Of a DNA stretch of 64,000 bases, positions 7,333-15,463 are shown piece by piece. The DNA lies in the NCBI GenBank assembly GCA_016194305.1, contig JACQBW010000025.1, positions 1-64,000 of the forward strand, in the 5' to 3' direction. The DNA is from Nitrospirota bacterium (GTDB lineage Bacteria > Nitrospirota > Nitrospiria > JACQBW01). How positions within the stretch are numbered: position 1 is the first letter of the stretch; every line of letters begins with the position of its first letter. The translations under genes and the position numbers were made by a program. A model generated the notes under the pieces. The model did no database searches. It worked only from the letters and a program-made list of their open reading frames with translations, and was not told the origin of the DNA.

Positions 7333-9039
7333 CTATTTTTTACCGAATTTTCGTCTCAACCAGAATTCAATTCCAATGACGACGATGACAACCACCACGG
7401 GAACCGAATAGACTTTTGAAGGTACCGGTGGTTTCAGAATCGTATAATACCAGGTGGAAATGGCTGTTTTGGCTCCTTTATCGCCATTGTTGCCATCCCA
7501 GGCATAAAACGAAGTCGGGATAAACTTGCCCGTGCTAAATTGAACGTCATTGTCTTTGTCCCCGGTTTCGCGGCTTCTTTTCAAAATAACGCGCCATCGT
7601 CCATTTGAGTAGTCCGAGGCGATCGCTTTGACATCCTGGGCCTCTCGACGGGTTAATGGACTCGCTATCCCTTTTCCTGTATACTCGGCGACACCGCCAC
7701 TGGCATCCCATTTCCAGATATCCGCTGGATTTTTTTCATCTCCAAAAATGAACCTCGGTTTTTCCGGACTATTTAACGCTTCCCATTTTTGAGGAAACTG
7801 TATACCGACAGAATCATTAAATACCGTCCAGCCGTCGCCACCCTTAACGGCAACAGGTTCTCCCGCAGGTGGCACTTCCTTGACATCTGCCGGTTGCAAC
7901 TCATAATTCCCGGCTTCCGCAGGTCCGACACTCTTGTTTCGATCATCCCATTCCAGAAGATAAGCGACTTCTTTATCGTTATAAAGAGATCTGACCCAGA
8001 CTTCGTCCACTAACCGGACAAAATTCCTCGGCTTCTCGGTAATCTGACCTGCAAGTCCCACCCAGGTGGCTTCTGTATCAGCCCACGCGTTGCTGTTCAA
8101 ATCACCCGAAATTTCCCCTTGCGTAAAGCTGGATTTCACGACAAAGTCAATGGCCGGTTTATTGGTATTCCTGTCAATATTTTTCTTCGGACAGAGCGAG
8201 ATCACAAAATTGGCGACATTCCACCGCTCCTCAATACTCAAGGCGTCAGCGAAACTCGGCATCGGTGTCCCGTTCAAACCGGTTGAAACTTCTCTGAAAA
8301 TATTCTTGGGATTATAAGGGTCTTCACGATTACCTCTGAAATTCCAGCATTTGTGGAGATCAGCGGGGAAGATCGGAAATCCCCATTCATCTTTCTGGGT
8401 TTTATTGCCATCTCCGCGCCCTTCGTTACCATGGCACTCGACGCATTTCCCCTTGGTCATGAAAACTTCTTTTCCTTTTGCGAGACTATCCGCAGAAGTC
8501 GAGATCTGCTTTCCAAAATCAATCACATGGAACTCTTCGGTATCTTTATCGAGAAAATTCCGATCTTTCACCAATTCCGTTCTGACAAACCGGACCACCT
8601 GCAATCTCTGGGTATCAGACAGAATACCTCCCCAGGGTGGCATCGCTGATCCGGGAAGACCGTGGGTTACCGTTAGAAAAAGATCCTGTTCGGTGGGTAA
8701 CTCCCCTGACCCCGTATGTCGAATTTTGAAGGTTCCAGCGTTGAAATTTCTCGGACGAGGCCAAAGCCGATCCGCAGCCGGACCGTCGCCAGCGCCCTGG
8801 GGACCGTGACACCAGACACATTTCTTGAAATAGATCGCTTTTCCGGCTTCCAAATCTTCGGGACTGGCCTTATCAGGACGTCCGGATTGGGCAGCGGCAG
8901 CAGTCGGTTTACCGGCATCCTTCCCTTTGTCATCGGCTGAACTGACCGCGATCAGCAAAAAAGACGCTGCAAAGAAGACCCCTGCAAGGATCAAAAAGAA
9001 GAACTTGTTTTTATTTCGAGAGCCATTCACTTTATTCAT
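7333..9039 (-). CDS. Dihaem cytochrome c fused to an ethylbenzene-dehydrogenase-type haem domain
   Basis: A 568-residue exported protein with a signal peptide or anchor (about 11-34). Two cytochrome c domains follow with haem sites CVWCH (74-78) and CVECH (199-203) and likely methionine ligands in AMPPWGG and PMPSFAD. From about 285 to 540 there is an EB_dh-type domain (PF09459), the haem-b-binding fold of the gamma subunit of DMSO-reductase-family dehydrogenases, including the nitrite oxidoreductase NxrC type. A C-terminal span (about 545-562) followed by basic residues anchors it. The ATG has AAGGAGA about 9 nt upstream. No molybdopterin catalytic subunit is encoded nearby, so here it is more likely an electron carrier for the oxidase than a dehydrogenase subunit. 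Confidence 0.88.
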   Translation of the reverse strand: MNKVNGSRNKNKFFFLILAGVFFAASFLLIAVSSADDKGKDAGKPTAAAAQSGRPDKASPEDLEAGKAIYFKKCVWCHGPQGAGDGPAADRLWPRPRNFNAGTFKIRHTGSGELPTEQDLFLTVTHGLPGSAMPPWGGILSDTQRLQVVRFVRTELVKDRNFLDKDTEEFHVIDFGKQISTSADSLAKGKEVFMTKGKCVECHGNEGRGDGNKTQKDEWGFPIFPADLHKCWNFRGNREDPYNPKNIFREVSTGLNGTPMPSFADALSIEERWNVANFVISLCPKKNIDRNTNKPAIDFVVKSSFTQGEISGDLNSNAWADTEATWVGLAGQITEKPRNFVRLVDEVWVRSLYNDKEVAYLLEWDDRNKSVGPAEAGNYELQPADVKEVPPAGEPVAVKGGDGWTVFNDSVGIQFPQKWEALNSPEKPRFIFGDEKNPADIWKWDASGGVAEYTGKGIASPLTRREAQDVKAIASDYSNGRWRVILKRSRETGDKDNDVQFSTGKFIPTSFYAWDGNNGDKGAKTAISTWYYTILKPPVPSKVYSVPVVVVIVVIGIEFWLRRKFGKK

Positions 9040-9090
9040 TGAAAGTATTCTCCTTAAAATACTACTAAATTACTTCAAATCATTAATGGA

Positions 9091-10011
9091 TTAATCCCAG
9101 GTTCTTGGATAATAACCGGTATGCCAATATTCAAATTCAATCACTTTCCAGATTTCATCGGTGGTCAAATGTTTTTCCCAGGGCGGCATGGCAGATGCCC
9201 AGGGGAATCCCTCTCGGGGAAGGCCAATTCCTCCTTTTGCAACACGCCAGAAAACGAAAGTCTGCTGGAGCTGGGCAAGCGTCCCCGGATCCGTAAAGTT
9301 TGCCGGAATGGGATTAAAGGCGAATGCGAACATCCCCGCGCCATTTAAATTGTCCCCATGACAAAAGTGGCAATTTTGAAAAAAGATCTCGCCCCCTTCG
9401 CGCACATATTTCAGATAGGCGACCCCTTTATCATCGAAAGGATTTGCCTTCAGATAGCGATCTTCGACTTTTTCATCATAATCCCCTTTTTCATTGACCC
9501 GGAAAGGACTCCTTGCCTTTTGCAAAATCAGCTCAGAACCATGTACCTGAATCGAAGCGGGTGGCGCCGGATGAACCGTTCTCAATTCAATCGGTTCCTG
9601 ATATTTTGGATACATATAATTGTAAGAGCCATAACCTGCCAGAACCGGAACCAAGACAAAGGTGACCATCCGAATGGTCTTAAATCTGGGAGAGCCCCCT
9701 TCAAGAGTCTTTACAATGGGATCTTTAAATTCATTCCATGACTGATCGGTCGTCGATAGCAGCAGGAAAACCACCAGCGTAATCAATCCCATGTAGGTAT
9801 AAAGAAGGGCCGCCGGGATCGGGGGGAAAATAATATACTTGAAAATAATATAGGCGGCGATAAGAAGTAAAACACCCTGGAAGAATTTGGAAACCCCTCT
9901 TCCATATACTTTTTTCAGAAAATAATTACCTGCCAAAAACAAAAATAACGCGAAAACTTCGACCAAGATCAGTTCTATGGGCATTGCGCCGGGTATCCAC
10001 AATCCTTTCAC
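9091..10011 (-). CDS. Membrane-anchored monohaem cytochrome c
   Basis: A 306-residue protein with about four membrane spans (11-30, 43-62, 64-86, 113-130) and a periplasmic cytochrome c domain. The haem site is CHFCH (214-218), and SAMPPWEKHLT supplies the likely methionine ligand. The start is GTG, with AGGGGG 8 nt upstream; no better start precedes the first span. It is the middle gene of three adjacent membrane cytochrome genes downstream of the bd-like oxidase gene. The several spans suggest a structural subunit of a membrane complex rather than a soluble shuttle. Its partner is most likely the oxidase, by position. Confidence 0.88.
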   Translation of the reverse strand: MKGLWIPGAMPIELILVEVFALFLFLAGNYFLKKVYGRGVSKFFQGVLLLIAAYIIFKYIIFPPIPAALLYTYMGLITLVVFLLLSTTDQSWNEFKDPIVKTLEGGSPRFKTIRMVTFVLVPVLAGYGSYNYMYPKYQEPIELRTVHPAPPASIQVHGSELILQKARSPFRVNEKGDYDEKVEDRYLKANPFDDKGVAYLKYVREGGEIFFQNCHFCHGDNLNGAGMFAFAFNPIPANFTDPGTLAQLQQTFVFWRVAKGGIGLPREGFPWASAMPPWEKHLTTDEIWKVIEFEYWHTGYYPRTWD

Positions 10012-10112
10012 CGCATTTCCCCCTCTTTAATTAATCCTATATTAATTTGTCTATTTGAAAATCACGACCTCTCACATTTAAGGAAAGATCGTGCGATTTA
10101 TGTCCAGCCCGA

Positions 10113-11264
10113 TTACGGGAGCAACCCATCTTTTTTAGCGACCGATTCGTCAATAGATAACAGGAAATCAGCCAGGTTTGAAATTGCCTCATAGGTCATT
10201 TTTTTTGAAAATTCTTTTGGCATCGGGGATTCATCCTTTTTAGGTCCCTGTCCAAACGTGGGAACAATGAAAGCGTTCGGATTAACGATCGACTCCATGA
10301 CATATTCCTTGGGGCTCATAGCATGCGCTTGTCCTGCCGCAACTCTTGCCTTATATTCCGGCGAAGCAATTCGTTTCTTTGCATTGGTTCCCTCCATCAG
10401 GAGAGGGCCAACCGTACCAAAACGGGCTGCGGTGGTTGGAATCTTGTGGCACGCAATACAGCCCATCTTCATAATAATATCTTGCGGTTTATCAGCGCCG
10501 GTCAAAATAACAGGGCCAGACGGTTTAGGAGCTCCACCCGCTGTATCTGTACCGGGTTTAGGTCTTTCCGCTTCCGGAATAAACTTTTCATAGGCGGATC
10601 TTATCTCTTTCGCTGTGGGGGGTGTGGCGCCTTCCCGGACAAATAACCAGGTATCGACGGCGATCTGCTCCTCAATAGAAAGCTCAATCGGGGCCTTATG
10701 GATTGTCGGCATCGGACTTTCTTTATCATTCGATCCTTTTACGCCATAGCCTGGAACCACAAAACAGGAGGGACAGGAGTGGGATTCGGCAATATACTCC
10801 TCCGCGGTTGTAGCTCTTCCGCAGCCCGAACAAGACTCTTTGACGCTAGTGACTTGAGTCTTATAGATTGGATCTTTAATTCTTTCAGCGGCTCGGGCCG
10901 GAATTCCCGCCAGATTAGGCGCTCTTTCACTCACTACGCCGGCAAAGAATCCATGACAGAGGGGACATTGCCCCTTACCCGCTCCTTTTAAGGCTTTGGC
11001 GTCATCAAAAATGATTGACGCCCCCATTTCCGCAAGTTTATCGGAAGGCATCGCGTCGACATCCAGTTTTGATGTATCAACCGGGGCTGGTACTTCTCCT
11101 CTGGTTTGGGGCAACCAATTGGCATAGCTCGCAAAGGCTCCCGTGACCAGCATATAGAATCCGATTGTAAAAACCAAGGATCTGCCGGACTTTAACTTGG
11201 ATGCAATGGCCAGAACGGTAAACGCGATTGCAAGAAGTAACAACGCAAAAGTCATCTTATCCAC
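10113..11264 (-). CDS. Membrane-anchored dihaem cytochrome c with an inserted four-cysteine site
   Basis: A 383-residue protein with two N-terminal spans (about 5-24, 29-47) and two cytochrome c domains with haem sites CPLCH (100-104) and CIACH (269-273). Methionines in ESPMPTIH and ESPMPKEF are likely sixth ligands. Between the first haem and its methionine lie CSGC (145-148) and CPSC (164-167), without the histidine needed for haem. They look like a small zinc- or iron-binding knuckle, or a lost haem site. The start is GTG with AAGGAG 9 nt upstream. It is the first of three cytochrome genes and lies just past the oxidase terminator. Probable role: carry electrons to the bd-like oxidase. Confidence 0.88.
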   Translation of the reverse strand: MDKMTFALLLLAIAFTVLAIASKLKSGRSLVFTIGFYMLVTGAFASYANWLPQTRGEVPAPVDTSKLDVDAMPSDKLAEMGASIIFDDAKALKGAGKGQCPLCHGFFAGVVSERAPNLAGIPARAAERIKDPIYKTQVTSVKESCSGCGRATTAEEYIAESHSCPSCFVVPGYGVKGSNDKESPMPTIHKAPIELSIEEQIAVDTWLFVREGATPPTAKEIRSAYEKFIPEAERPKPGTDTAGGAPKPSGPVILTGADKPQDIIMKMGCIACHKIPTTAARFGTVGPLLMEGTNAKKRIASPEYKARVAAGQAHAMSPKEYVMESIVNPNAFIVPTFGQGPKKDESPMPKEFSKKMTYEAISNLADFLLSIDESVAKKDGLLP

Positions 11265-11342
11265 TGAATATCTCTCCTTATGACGGGTTTACTGATGATT
11301 GCTTATATGAGTTCAATTAATATCTATTATCAAGCCGATTTT

Positions 11343-11381
11343 TAAAAAGAAAGGCCTTTTATTTTTCAAATAAAAGGCCTT
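11343..11381 (-). terminator. Intrinsic terminator after the bd-like oxidase gene
   Basis: A perfect 14-bp stem AAGGCCTTTTATTT/AAATAAAAGGCCTT (11351-11364 and 11368-11381) with a 3-nt loop and a downstream T-rich stretch on the minus strand. It starts 9 nt past the oxidase stop codon, separating the oxidase from the cytochrome c genes. Confidence 0.88.
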
Positions 11382-11389
11382 GACATCCC

Positions 11390-13321
11390 CTACTCAGACG
11401 CTCCCGCAATGGCATGCCCGTGTCGACCCGCTGTTTTCGCGACAGGACTGTCTTCCATTGAAGGAACTTCACGGTGACCGGACGAGAGTTCTGCCAGAGA
11501 GAAAACGAAAAGCGTGAAAATCCAGAATATAATCACATTGACGGACATCATATTCGACGCGAAACCGATCGGATGCGTAAACGCCCAGGGAGAATTATCT
11601 CTCATGATTTCCATGACATGCCAAAAAAGGCGGACGGAAGAGCGCACATAACCCATCAGAGCCATCAGCCAGGTAAATGAAACCGCCAAAGCAAAAATCG
11701 CAAACTGAGAGCGATTCGATATGGTTCCCCAAAGAACAGGACCGGTTGATTTAGCCCCCTTCATCATCGCCACATTAATAGCCGTACCCACAAAAAGGCA
11801 GGTTAAAGTGCCGGCGACCTGAGGAACCGATAGGCCAACCCTGACGTTTGCTGGAATATAGTACCCATAAATCGCTAACCACCAGTTATTTGCCAAAGCA
11901 ACCCCAAACATCGTAAAGAGCATCGCGTTTCCAAAGTTTTTCCATTTTACGGTAATCTCTTTATTGGCACGCTGATAGATAACAAATGTCAAAACCGTCA
12001 GGATAAGCATGGTATTTACAGCTCCGTTTTTGGCGGACATCACGCCAAAATTACCCACAACAGGATGCTGCTGACCGCCAATCGCTTTAAGTTCCGAACC
12101 GGTCATCACGAGCGTGTGAGGGGTTAGCCAGACCAGGAAAGCCGCCGTCACGCCAAAAAAGATATATTTGGTTATTTTTTCATACCGCTCGGCCCCTTTC
12201 ATTCTCTGCATGCCATTAAACAGGTAATAAATTACCGAAAAGAAGAGGGACCCGATCAACACCGCCTGAAGAATGAAGAGCCAGGCTAACAGCCCTCCCA
12301 TTAATGTAATTCCCATCTGTTGACGGTAAGCGTAAACTTCTCTCATCAGCCAGTATCCGGCAAAGGGAAGGGGAATCAGCGAACCGACTGCAAAGAACAT
12401 CGAAATGTAACCCATCCAGTCGTAATAAGCTTTCTCTTCTTTCGTCTTGGATGAAAGAAATTTATAAGCCGAGTAAGCCGCCACGATACCACCGCCAAAC
12501 ACCATATTTCCAATAATCCGGTGGACGTTAATCGGATTCCACAACGCACTGTGGAGAAGATGGGCATAATTACCTAAAAACTGTCCTTTTTCATCCACCC
12601 CCGCGGGAGACATCATATAAGAGAGCCATGAATTAGCCAACATCATGAGAATCGTTCCGAAAACATTCAAAAGAATACCGAGGGTGGCGTGAACCCATTT
12701 CAGGAATCCTTCTTCCATACGATGCCATCCATAATAGTAGAGGTAAAGCGTGCCACTTTCGGCGAGGAAGAGTAATGCGTAGATATGCATAAAGGGTCTA
12801 AAGAGCGAAGCAAGGTAGGCAAAAAATCCCGGGTACATGGTAATAAACGTAAAGATCAGAAGCCCCCCTAAAATCGCAGTAACCGAATATGCCGTCAAAC
12901 TGATCTTGATAAAATCATAGGCGAGCTGGTCATATCTTTTCGAAGCAACCGGATCTTTGGTCAATAGGCCAATCAGCTCGATGACCATGCAAAAGATTGG
13001 AACAGCGAGGACAAAGCTCCCGAAATAGAGATGTTGCTGTCCGATAACCCATACAATCAGGCGGCTCTCTTTTGCAACCCCCGGAAGATTCGGCATTGGA
13101 TAATCGCCTACTTTCAATTTTGGTGCCGGAGGGCCGGACACCGGACCTTCGTTCTTGTAATAAACATCCTTTCCCATGACTGGCGCCGCCGGAGCAGCCG
13201 CTTCATCGGCATACGCTTTGGACTGGAAGAAAAGAGGAATCGCAAAGGAAAAGAGTGAAAGAAACAAGATTCCCAGAAGAGCAAGGGAGAGAAAATTTTT
13301 TGATTTTTTAAGGGCCTTCAT
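11390..13321 (-). CDS. Cytochrome bd-like oxidase subunit I (CydA-like, extended)
   Basis: A 643-residue membrane protein with a cleavable-looking leader (1-38), a short periplasmic segment and about 13-14 spans. By eye, several CydA landmarks align: GQQHLYFGS (H97, like CydA H19), LAESGTLYLYYYGWHRM (E188 in the place of E107) and NVHRIIGNMVFG (H267, like H186). The GRQPW quinol-binding loop of true CydA is absent, and roughly five extra spans lie at the C-terminus. This matches the bd-like oxidases described in Nitrospira and relatives, proposed to take electrons from cytochrome c rather than quinol. No CydB homologue is seen. The ATG has GGAG 7 nt upstream. Tiny membrane-protein genes precede it and an intrinsic terminator follows. 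Confidence 0.88.
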   Translation of the reverse strand: MKALKKSKNFLSLALLGILFLSLFSFAIPLFFQSKAYADEAAAPAAPVMGKDVYYKNEGPVSGPPAPKLKVGDYPMPNLPGVAKESRLIVWVIGQQHLYFGSFVLAVPIFCMVIELIGLLTKDPVASKRYDQLAYDFIKISLTAYSVTAILGGLLIFTFITMYPGFFAYLASLFRPFMHIYALLFLAESGTLYLYYYGWHRMEEGFLKWVHATLGILLNVFGTILMMLANSWLSYMMSPAGVDEKGQFLGNYAHLLHSALWNPINVHRIIGNMVFGGGIVAAYSAYKFLSSKTKEEKAYYDWMGYISMFFAVGSLIPLPFAGYWLMREVYAYRQQMGITLMGGLLAWLFILQAVLIGSLFFSVIYYLFNGMQRMKGAERYEKITKYIFFGVTAAFLVWLTPHTLVMTGSELKAIGGQQHPVVGNFGVMSAKNGAVNTMLILTVLTFVIYQRANKEITVKWKNFGNAMLFTMFGVALANNWWLAIYGYYIPANVRVGLSVPQVAGTLTCLFVGTAINVAMMKGAKSTGPVLWGTISNRSQFAIFALAVSFTWLMALMGYVRSSVRLFWHVMEIMRDNSPWAFTHPIGFASNMMSVNVIIFWIFTLFVFSLAELSSGHREVPSMEDSPVAKTAGRHGHAIAGASE

Positions 13322-13415
13322 ATTGGACTCCGTTTAATGATTAAAGTTCTTAATCGTGTTTTGGTCCTCTTCTTATAAGCTTAAACCGCGATCTTACGAT
13401 CGCTTTGGGTCATCG

Positions 13416-13544
13416 TTAAAAAACTGATCGGATAAATTCAAAATATTTCAAACCCTGAACACCCATGAGAAGCCAGTCGACAACTTGAAAATAAACAAAC
13501 CATACCGCGACAGCTACGACGACTCCTGCGATCATGTTATTCAT
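13416..13544 (-). CDS. Single-span 42-residue membrane protein upstream of the oxidase gene
   Basis: A 42-codon frame starting MNNM, with a hydrophobic span at about residues 4-20 and a short amphipathic tail ending in SVF. A GGGGG ribosome site lies about 7 nt before the ATG. The gene sits 94 nt upstream of the bd-like oxidase gene on the same strand. Known bd oxidases carry tiny accessory subunits (CydX, CydH/CydY, CydS) encoded beside cydAB. By size, topology and position this could be an analogous subunit, though no sequence similarity to them is claimed. Ribosome site plus context make it likely real. Confidence 0.65.
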   Translation of the reverse strand: MNNMIAGVVVAVAVWFVYFQVVDWLLMGVQGLKYFEFIRSVF

Positions 13545-13605
13545 AAAAAACCCCCGTTTTTAATAAAACCAAAATAAGGAAATCGCCTTGAAAGATCATG
13601 AAGCT

Positions 13606-13689
13606 TTATAAGGTTCCAAACCAGAAAATAAATAAAACTGAGATGACAAAAGTGACGATATAAAGAATGGGTCCGGCGTTTTTTGGCAT
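13606..13689 (-). CDS. Single-span 27-residue membrane microprotein
   Basis: A 27-codon frame (MPKNAGP, then a hydrophobic span at about 8-24, ending FGTL) with a strong GAGGAA ribosome site 5-6 nt before the ATG. It is the first gene downstream of a consensus-like promoter and precedes the 42-residue membrane protein and the bd-like oxidase gene, all on the minus strand. A membrane peptide this short is common among oxidase accessory subunits (CydX is about 37 residues, CydH about 30). Ribosome site, promoter and hydrophobicity support it; function is inferred from position only. Confidence 0.62.
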   Translation of the reverse strand: MPKNAGPILYIVTFVISVLFIFWFGTL

Positions 13690-13815
13690 TTTTTCCTCGT
13701 CTTGAATTGACTTATTTTTAATCTACTTCTATTCGATTTGCCCGCCCTCTTTGTCGTGCAAAAAGTGTCTCCGGCTCCAGTGTAAAAGCGGATGAAATAG
13801 ACTTTATGCGAGGGG

Positions 13816-13844
13816 AATGTACTACACTGTTTTTTTTTTGTCAA
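13816..13844 (-). promoter_or_regulatory. Sigma70-type promoter for the bd-like oxidase unit
   Basis: On the minus strand TTGACA (13844-13839), a 17-nt spacer and TACATT (13821-13816) point toward the 27-residue gene about 125 nt away. The -35 box is perfect and overlaps the last codons of the upstream SUMF1-like gene, so the oxidase unit can be transcribed separately. Confidence 0.6.
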
Positions 13845-14752
13845 GCACTTTTCGCACATCGAAAACCAATGGTCACGTCCCGATATTCCGGCGTCATTTT
13901 GAACCTGTTAACAACCTCTCCGAGCCGGATTGTATCATTCCAGGATCCGCCCCGGATGACCTTGAGTTGGCCCCTGTCGGGACCTTTTGGATCGATGGTT
14001 TCGATATTTTGGTATCCGTTTTCCTGATACCAATCGTTGACCCATTCCATCGCGTTACCCGCCATGTCATATACGCCAAGCGGACTCTTATCCAGTTTGA
14101 AACTGCCGACAGGCGCCGTATAGAAATACCCGTCCCGTTCCCCGGAAAAATTTGCATTTTGCGGGAGCTCCTCATCGCCCCATGGCCATTTTCGTTGCAC
14201 CTCCCCTTTCGCGGCTTTTTCCCACTCCGCTTCGGTTGGAAGACGTTTCTTTTTCCAGTGACAATAATCCTTTGCATCCTCCCACGAAACCCCGACGACC
14301 GGATTAAAAGGATTCATGAGAAGCGGAAGGCCTTCAGAACCCACAGCGAGATACCCGGCCAGACGGGGCTTCCGATGCCCGGTCAGGTCCACAAACTGAT
14401 AAAATTGTGCAAAGGTGACTTCATATTTATCGATGGTGTAAGCACTTAGGAAAATTTTACGAGCGGGATGGACCGAAAAATCAAGCGAAGCGTCGTCTCC
14501 GAGCGTAAAATAACCCAATGGTATGTGAACCATCGTTTCAAGCTCGGGATTCGGTTTCACCCGACGGATATTCTCTTCCGATTTGGCAAAATTCTCTTTC
14601 GTTTTCTTAATTTTTTCCGAAAGCGGGGTGAATCCTTTTTCCGGCTGGAGTGAGCTAACCGAGGGGTGATTGCCTTTATAAATTGAATATTGGATAATTC
14701 CGACAAATACGAACATCAATCCGATATAGATCATGACGAGGTATTTGCTCAA
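13841..14752 (-). CDS. Membrane-anchored SUMF1/FGE-fold protein lacking the catalytic cysteines
   Basis: A 303-residue protein with an N-terminal membrane anchor (about 4-24), a charged linker and a periplasmic SUMF1 domain (FGE-sulfatase, PF03781) at about 70-300. Landmarks include MVHIPLGYFTLG, EVTFAQFYQF, RLPTEAEWEKAAKG, YDMAGNAMEWV, VIRGGSWND and TIGFRCAKSA. In active formylglycine-generating enzymes the segment after RGGS holds two copper-binding cysteines; here it reads NDTIRLGEVVNRF without cysteine. It should therefore not make formylglycine, and no sulfatase is nearby. A binding or structural role beside the oxidase is inferred. The start is TTG, about 11 nt after a GGAGG site that lies past the preceding small gene. 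Confidence 0.85.
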   Translation of the reverse strand: MSKYLVMIYIGLMFVFVGIIQYSIYKGNHPSVSSLQPEKGFTPLSEKIKKTKENFAKSEENIRRVKPNPELETMVHIPLGYFTLGDDASLDFSVHPARKIFLSAYTIDKYEVTFAQFYQFVDLTGHRKPRLAGYLAVGSEGLPLLMNPFNPVVGVSWEDAKDYCHWKKKRLPTEAEWEKAAKGEVQRKWPWGDEELPQNANFSGERDGYFYTAPVGSFKLDKSPLGVYDMAGNAMEWVNDWYQENGYQNIETIDPKGPDRGQLKVIRGGSWNDTIRLGEVVNRFKMTPEYRDVTIGFRCAKSA

Positions 14753-14769
14753 CTCAGGTCATACCTCCG

Positions 14770-14907
14770 TCAGCGCCCGGTCGATTGATCTTTGTCGAAT
14801 TCTTTCTGGGTGTTCTTTCTCTCGAGCCATTGCCCTGCAAAAAGACCTGCCAGGAATACCGCCGCGGCGTAAAGACTCACATACAGAACATATAGAAGAT
14901 GTTTCAT
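14770..14907 (-). CDS. Single-span 45-residue membrane protein
   Basis: A 45-codon frame beginning MKHLLYVLYV, with one hydrophobic span (about 3-26) followed by a hydrophilic, charged tail (WLERKN onward). It lies 13 nt after the 72-residue gene and 17 nt before the SUMF1-like gene, so it is the third of four closely packed minus-strand genes. No homologue is recognised. The tight packing and clear one-span topology, with a charged cytoplasmic-type tail, support a real gene. Confidence 0.6.
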   Translation of the reverse strand: MKHLLYVLYVSLYAAAVFLAGLFAGQWLERKNTQKEFDKDQSTGR

Positions 14908-14920
14908 CGGAAAACGTTTC

Positions 14921-15139
14921 CTAAGATAGGGGTTTCTGATTCCTGTTTCGATGTTCTTTCATTTGGCTTAACCAACGTTTCTCGGACCTTTGACCATACT
15001 GCATTCCAAGCAGGAAGAAGGTGGAGGTAAAGAGGATCATATATCGTATATAAAGTTTGCCGAAGATCTGGTCAATCACAATCACCGCAAGGGTCATGAC
15101 TAAAAAGAAGTGAAGGTAGAATTTACCTTTAAAGCTCAT
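14921..15139 (-). CDS. Two-span 72-residue membrane protein
   Basis: A 72-residue protein with two hydrophobic segments (about 7-25 and 29-47) and a basic, hydrophilic C-terminus rich in R, K, N and Q. It starts 8 nt after the stop of the 48-residue gene, so translation is probably coupled. No family is recognised. It belongs to the four-gene unit ending in the SUMF1-like gene, which suggests a small membrane complex of unknown role in the respiratory locus. Confidence 0.65.
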   Translation of the reverse strand: MSFKGKFYLHFFLVMTLAVIVIDQIFGKLYIRYMILFTSTFFLLGMQYGQRSEKRWLSQMKEHRNRNQKPLS

Positions 15140-15147
15140 CCGAACGC

Positions 15148-15294
15148 TCAGGCTTCCCGATTATTAAAACGCTCTATCTTGTTCCGTTCCCATTTTTTGC
15201 CAACCTGAAAACCCAGATAGAAAAAAAAGGAGGTCATCGCAATAACAGCCAGGGGATAAAGGAGGTAATGACCGATTTTTGAATAATAATCCAT
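15148..15294 (-). CDS. Single-span 48-residue membrane protein, first gene of the SUMF1 unit
   Basis: A 48-codon frame starting MDYYSKIGHY, with one span at about residues 10-30 and the charged tail KKWERNKIERFNN. It is the first gene after a near-consensus promoter whose -10 box ends 33 nt upstream. The one-span-plus-charged-tail layout resembles the 45-residue protein two genes downstream; the phrase FQVGKKWERN here and FAGQWLERKN there suggest the two are distant duplicates. This similarity is by eye and weak. No known family is recognised. Confidence 0.62.
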   Translation of the reverse strand: MDYYSKIGHYLLYPLAVIAMTSFFFYLGFQVGKKWERNKIERFNNREA

Positions 15295-15326
15295 GCCGTG
15301 TTAGACCTGTAATTTTGAAAAGAGGT

Positions 15327-15356
15327 ATTATATTGAAATTGTGCGATGAACGTCAA
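15327..15356 (-). promoter_or_regulatory. Strong sigma70-type promoter for the small-protein/SUMF1 unit
   Basis: On the minus strand TTGACG (15356-15351), an 18-nt spacer and a perfect TATAAT (15332-15327). It faces the 48-residue gene, whose ATG is 33 nt past the -10 box. Confidence 0.7.
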
Positions 15357-15463
15357 GAAATGAAATTTGAACTTGACTCGATTTCAAAAGAATGTCATTT
15401 TATAAAAATTCTTCGACGTTGAGACAGGGCGCTTCTTTGTAACTGGGTGAGGAATGAGGAATC

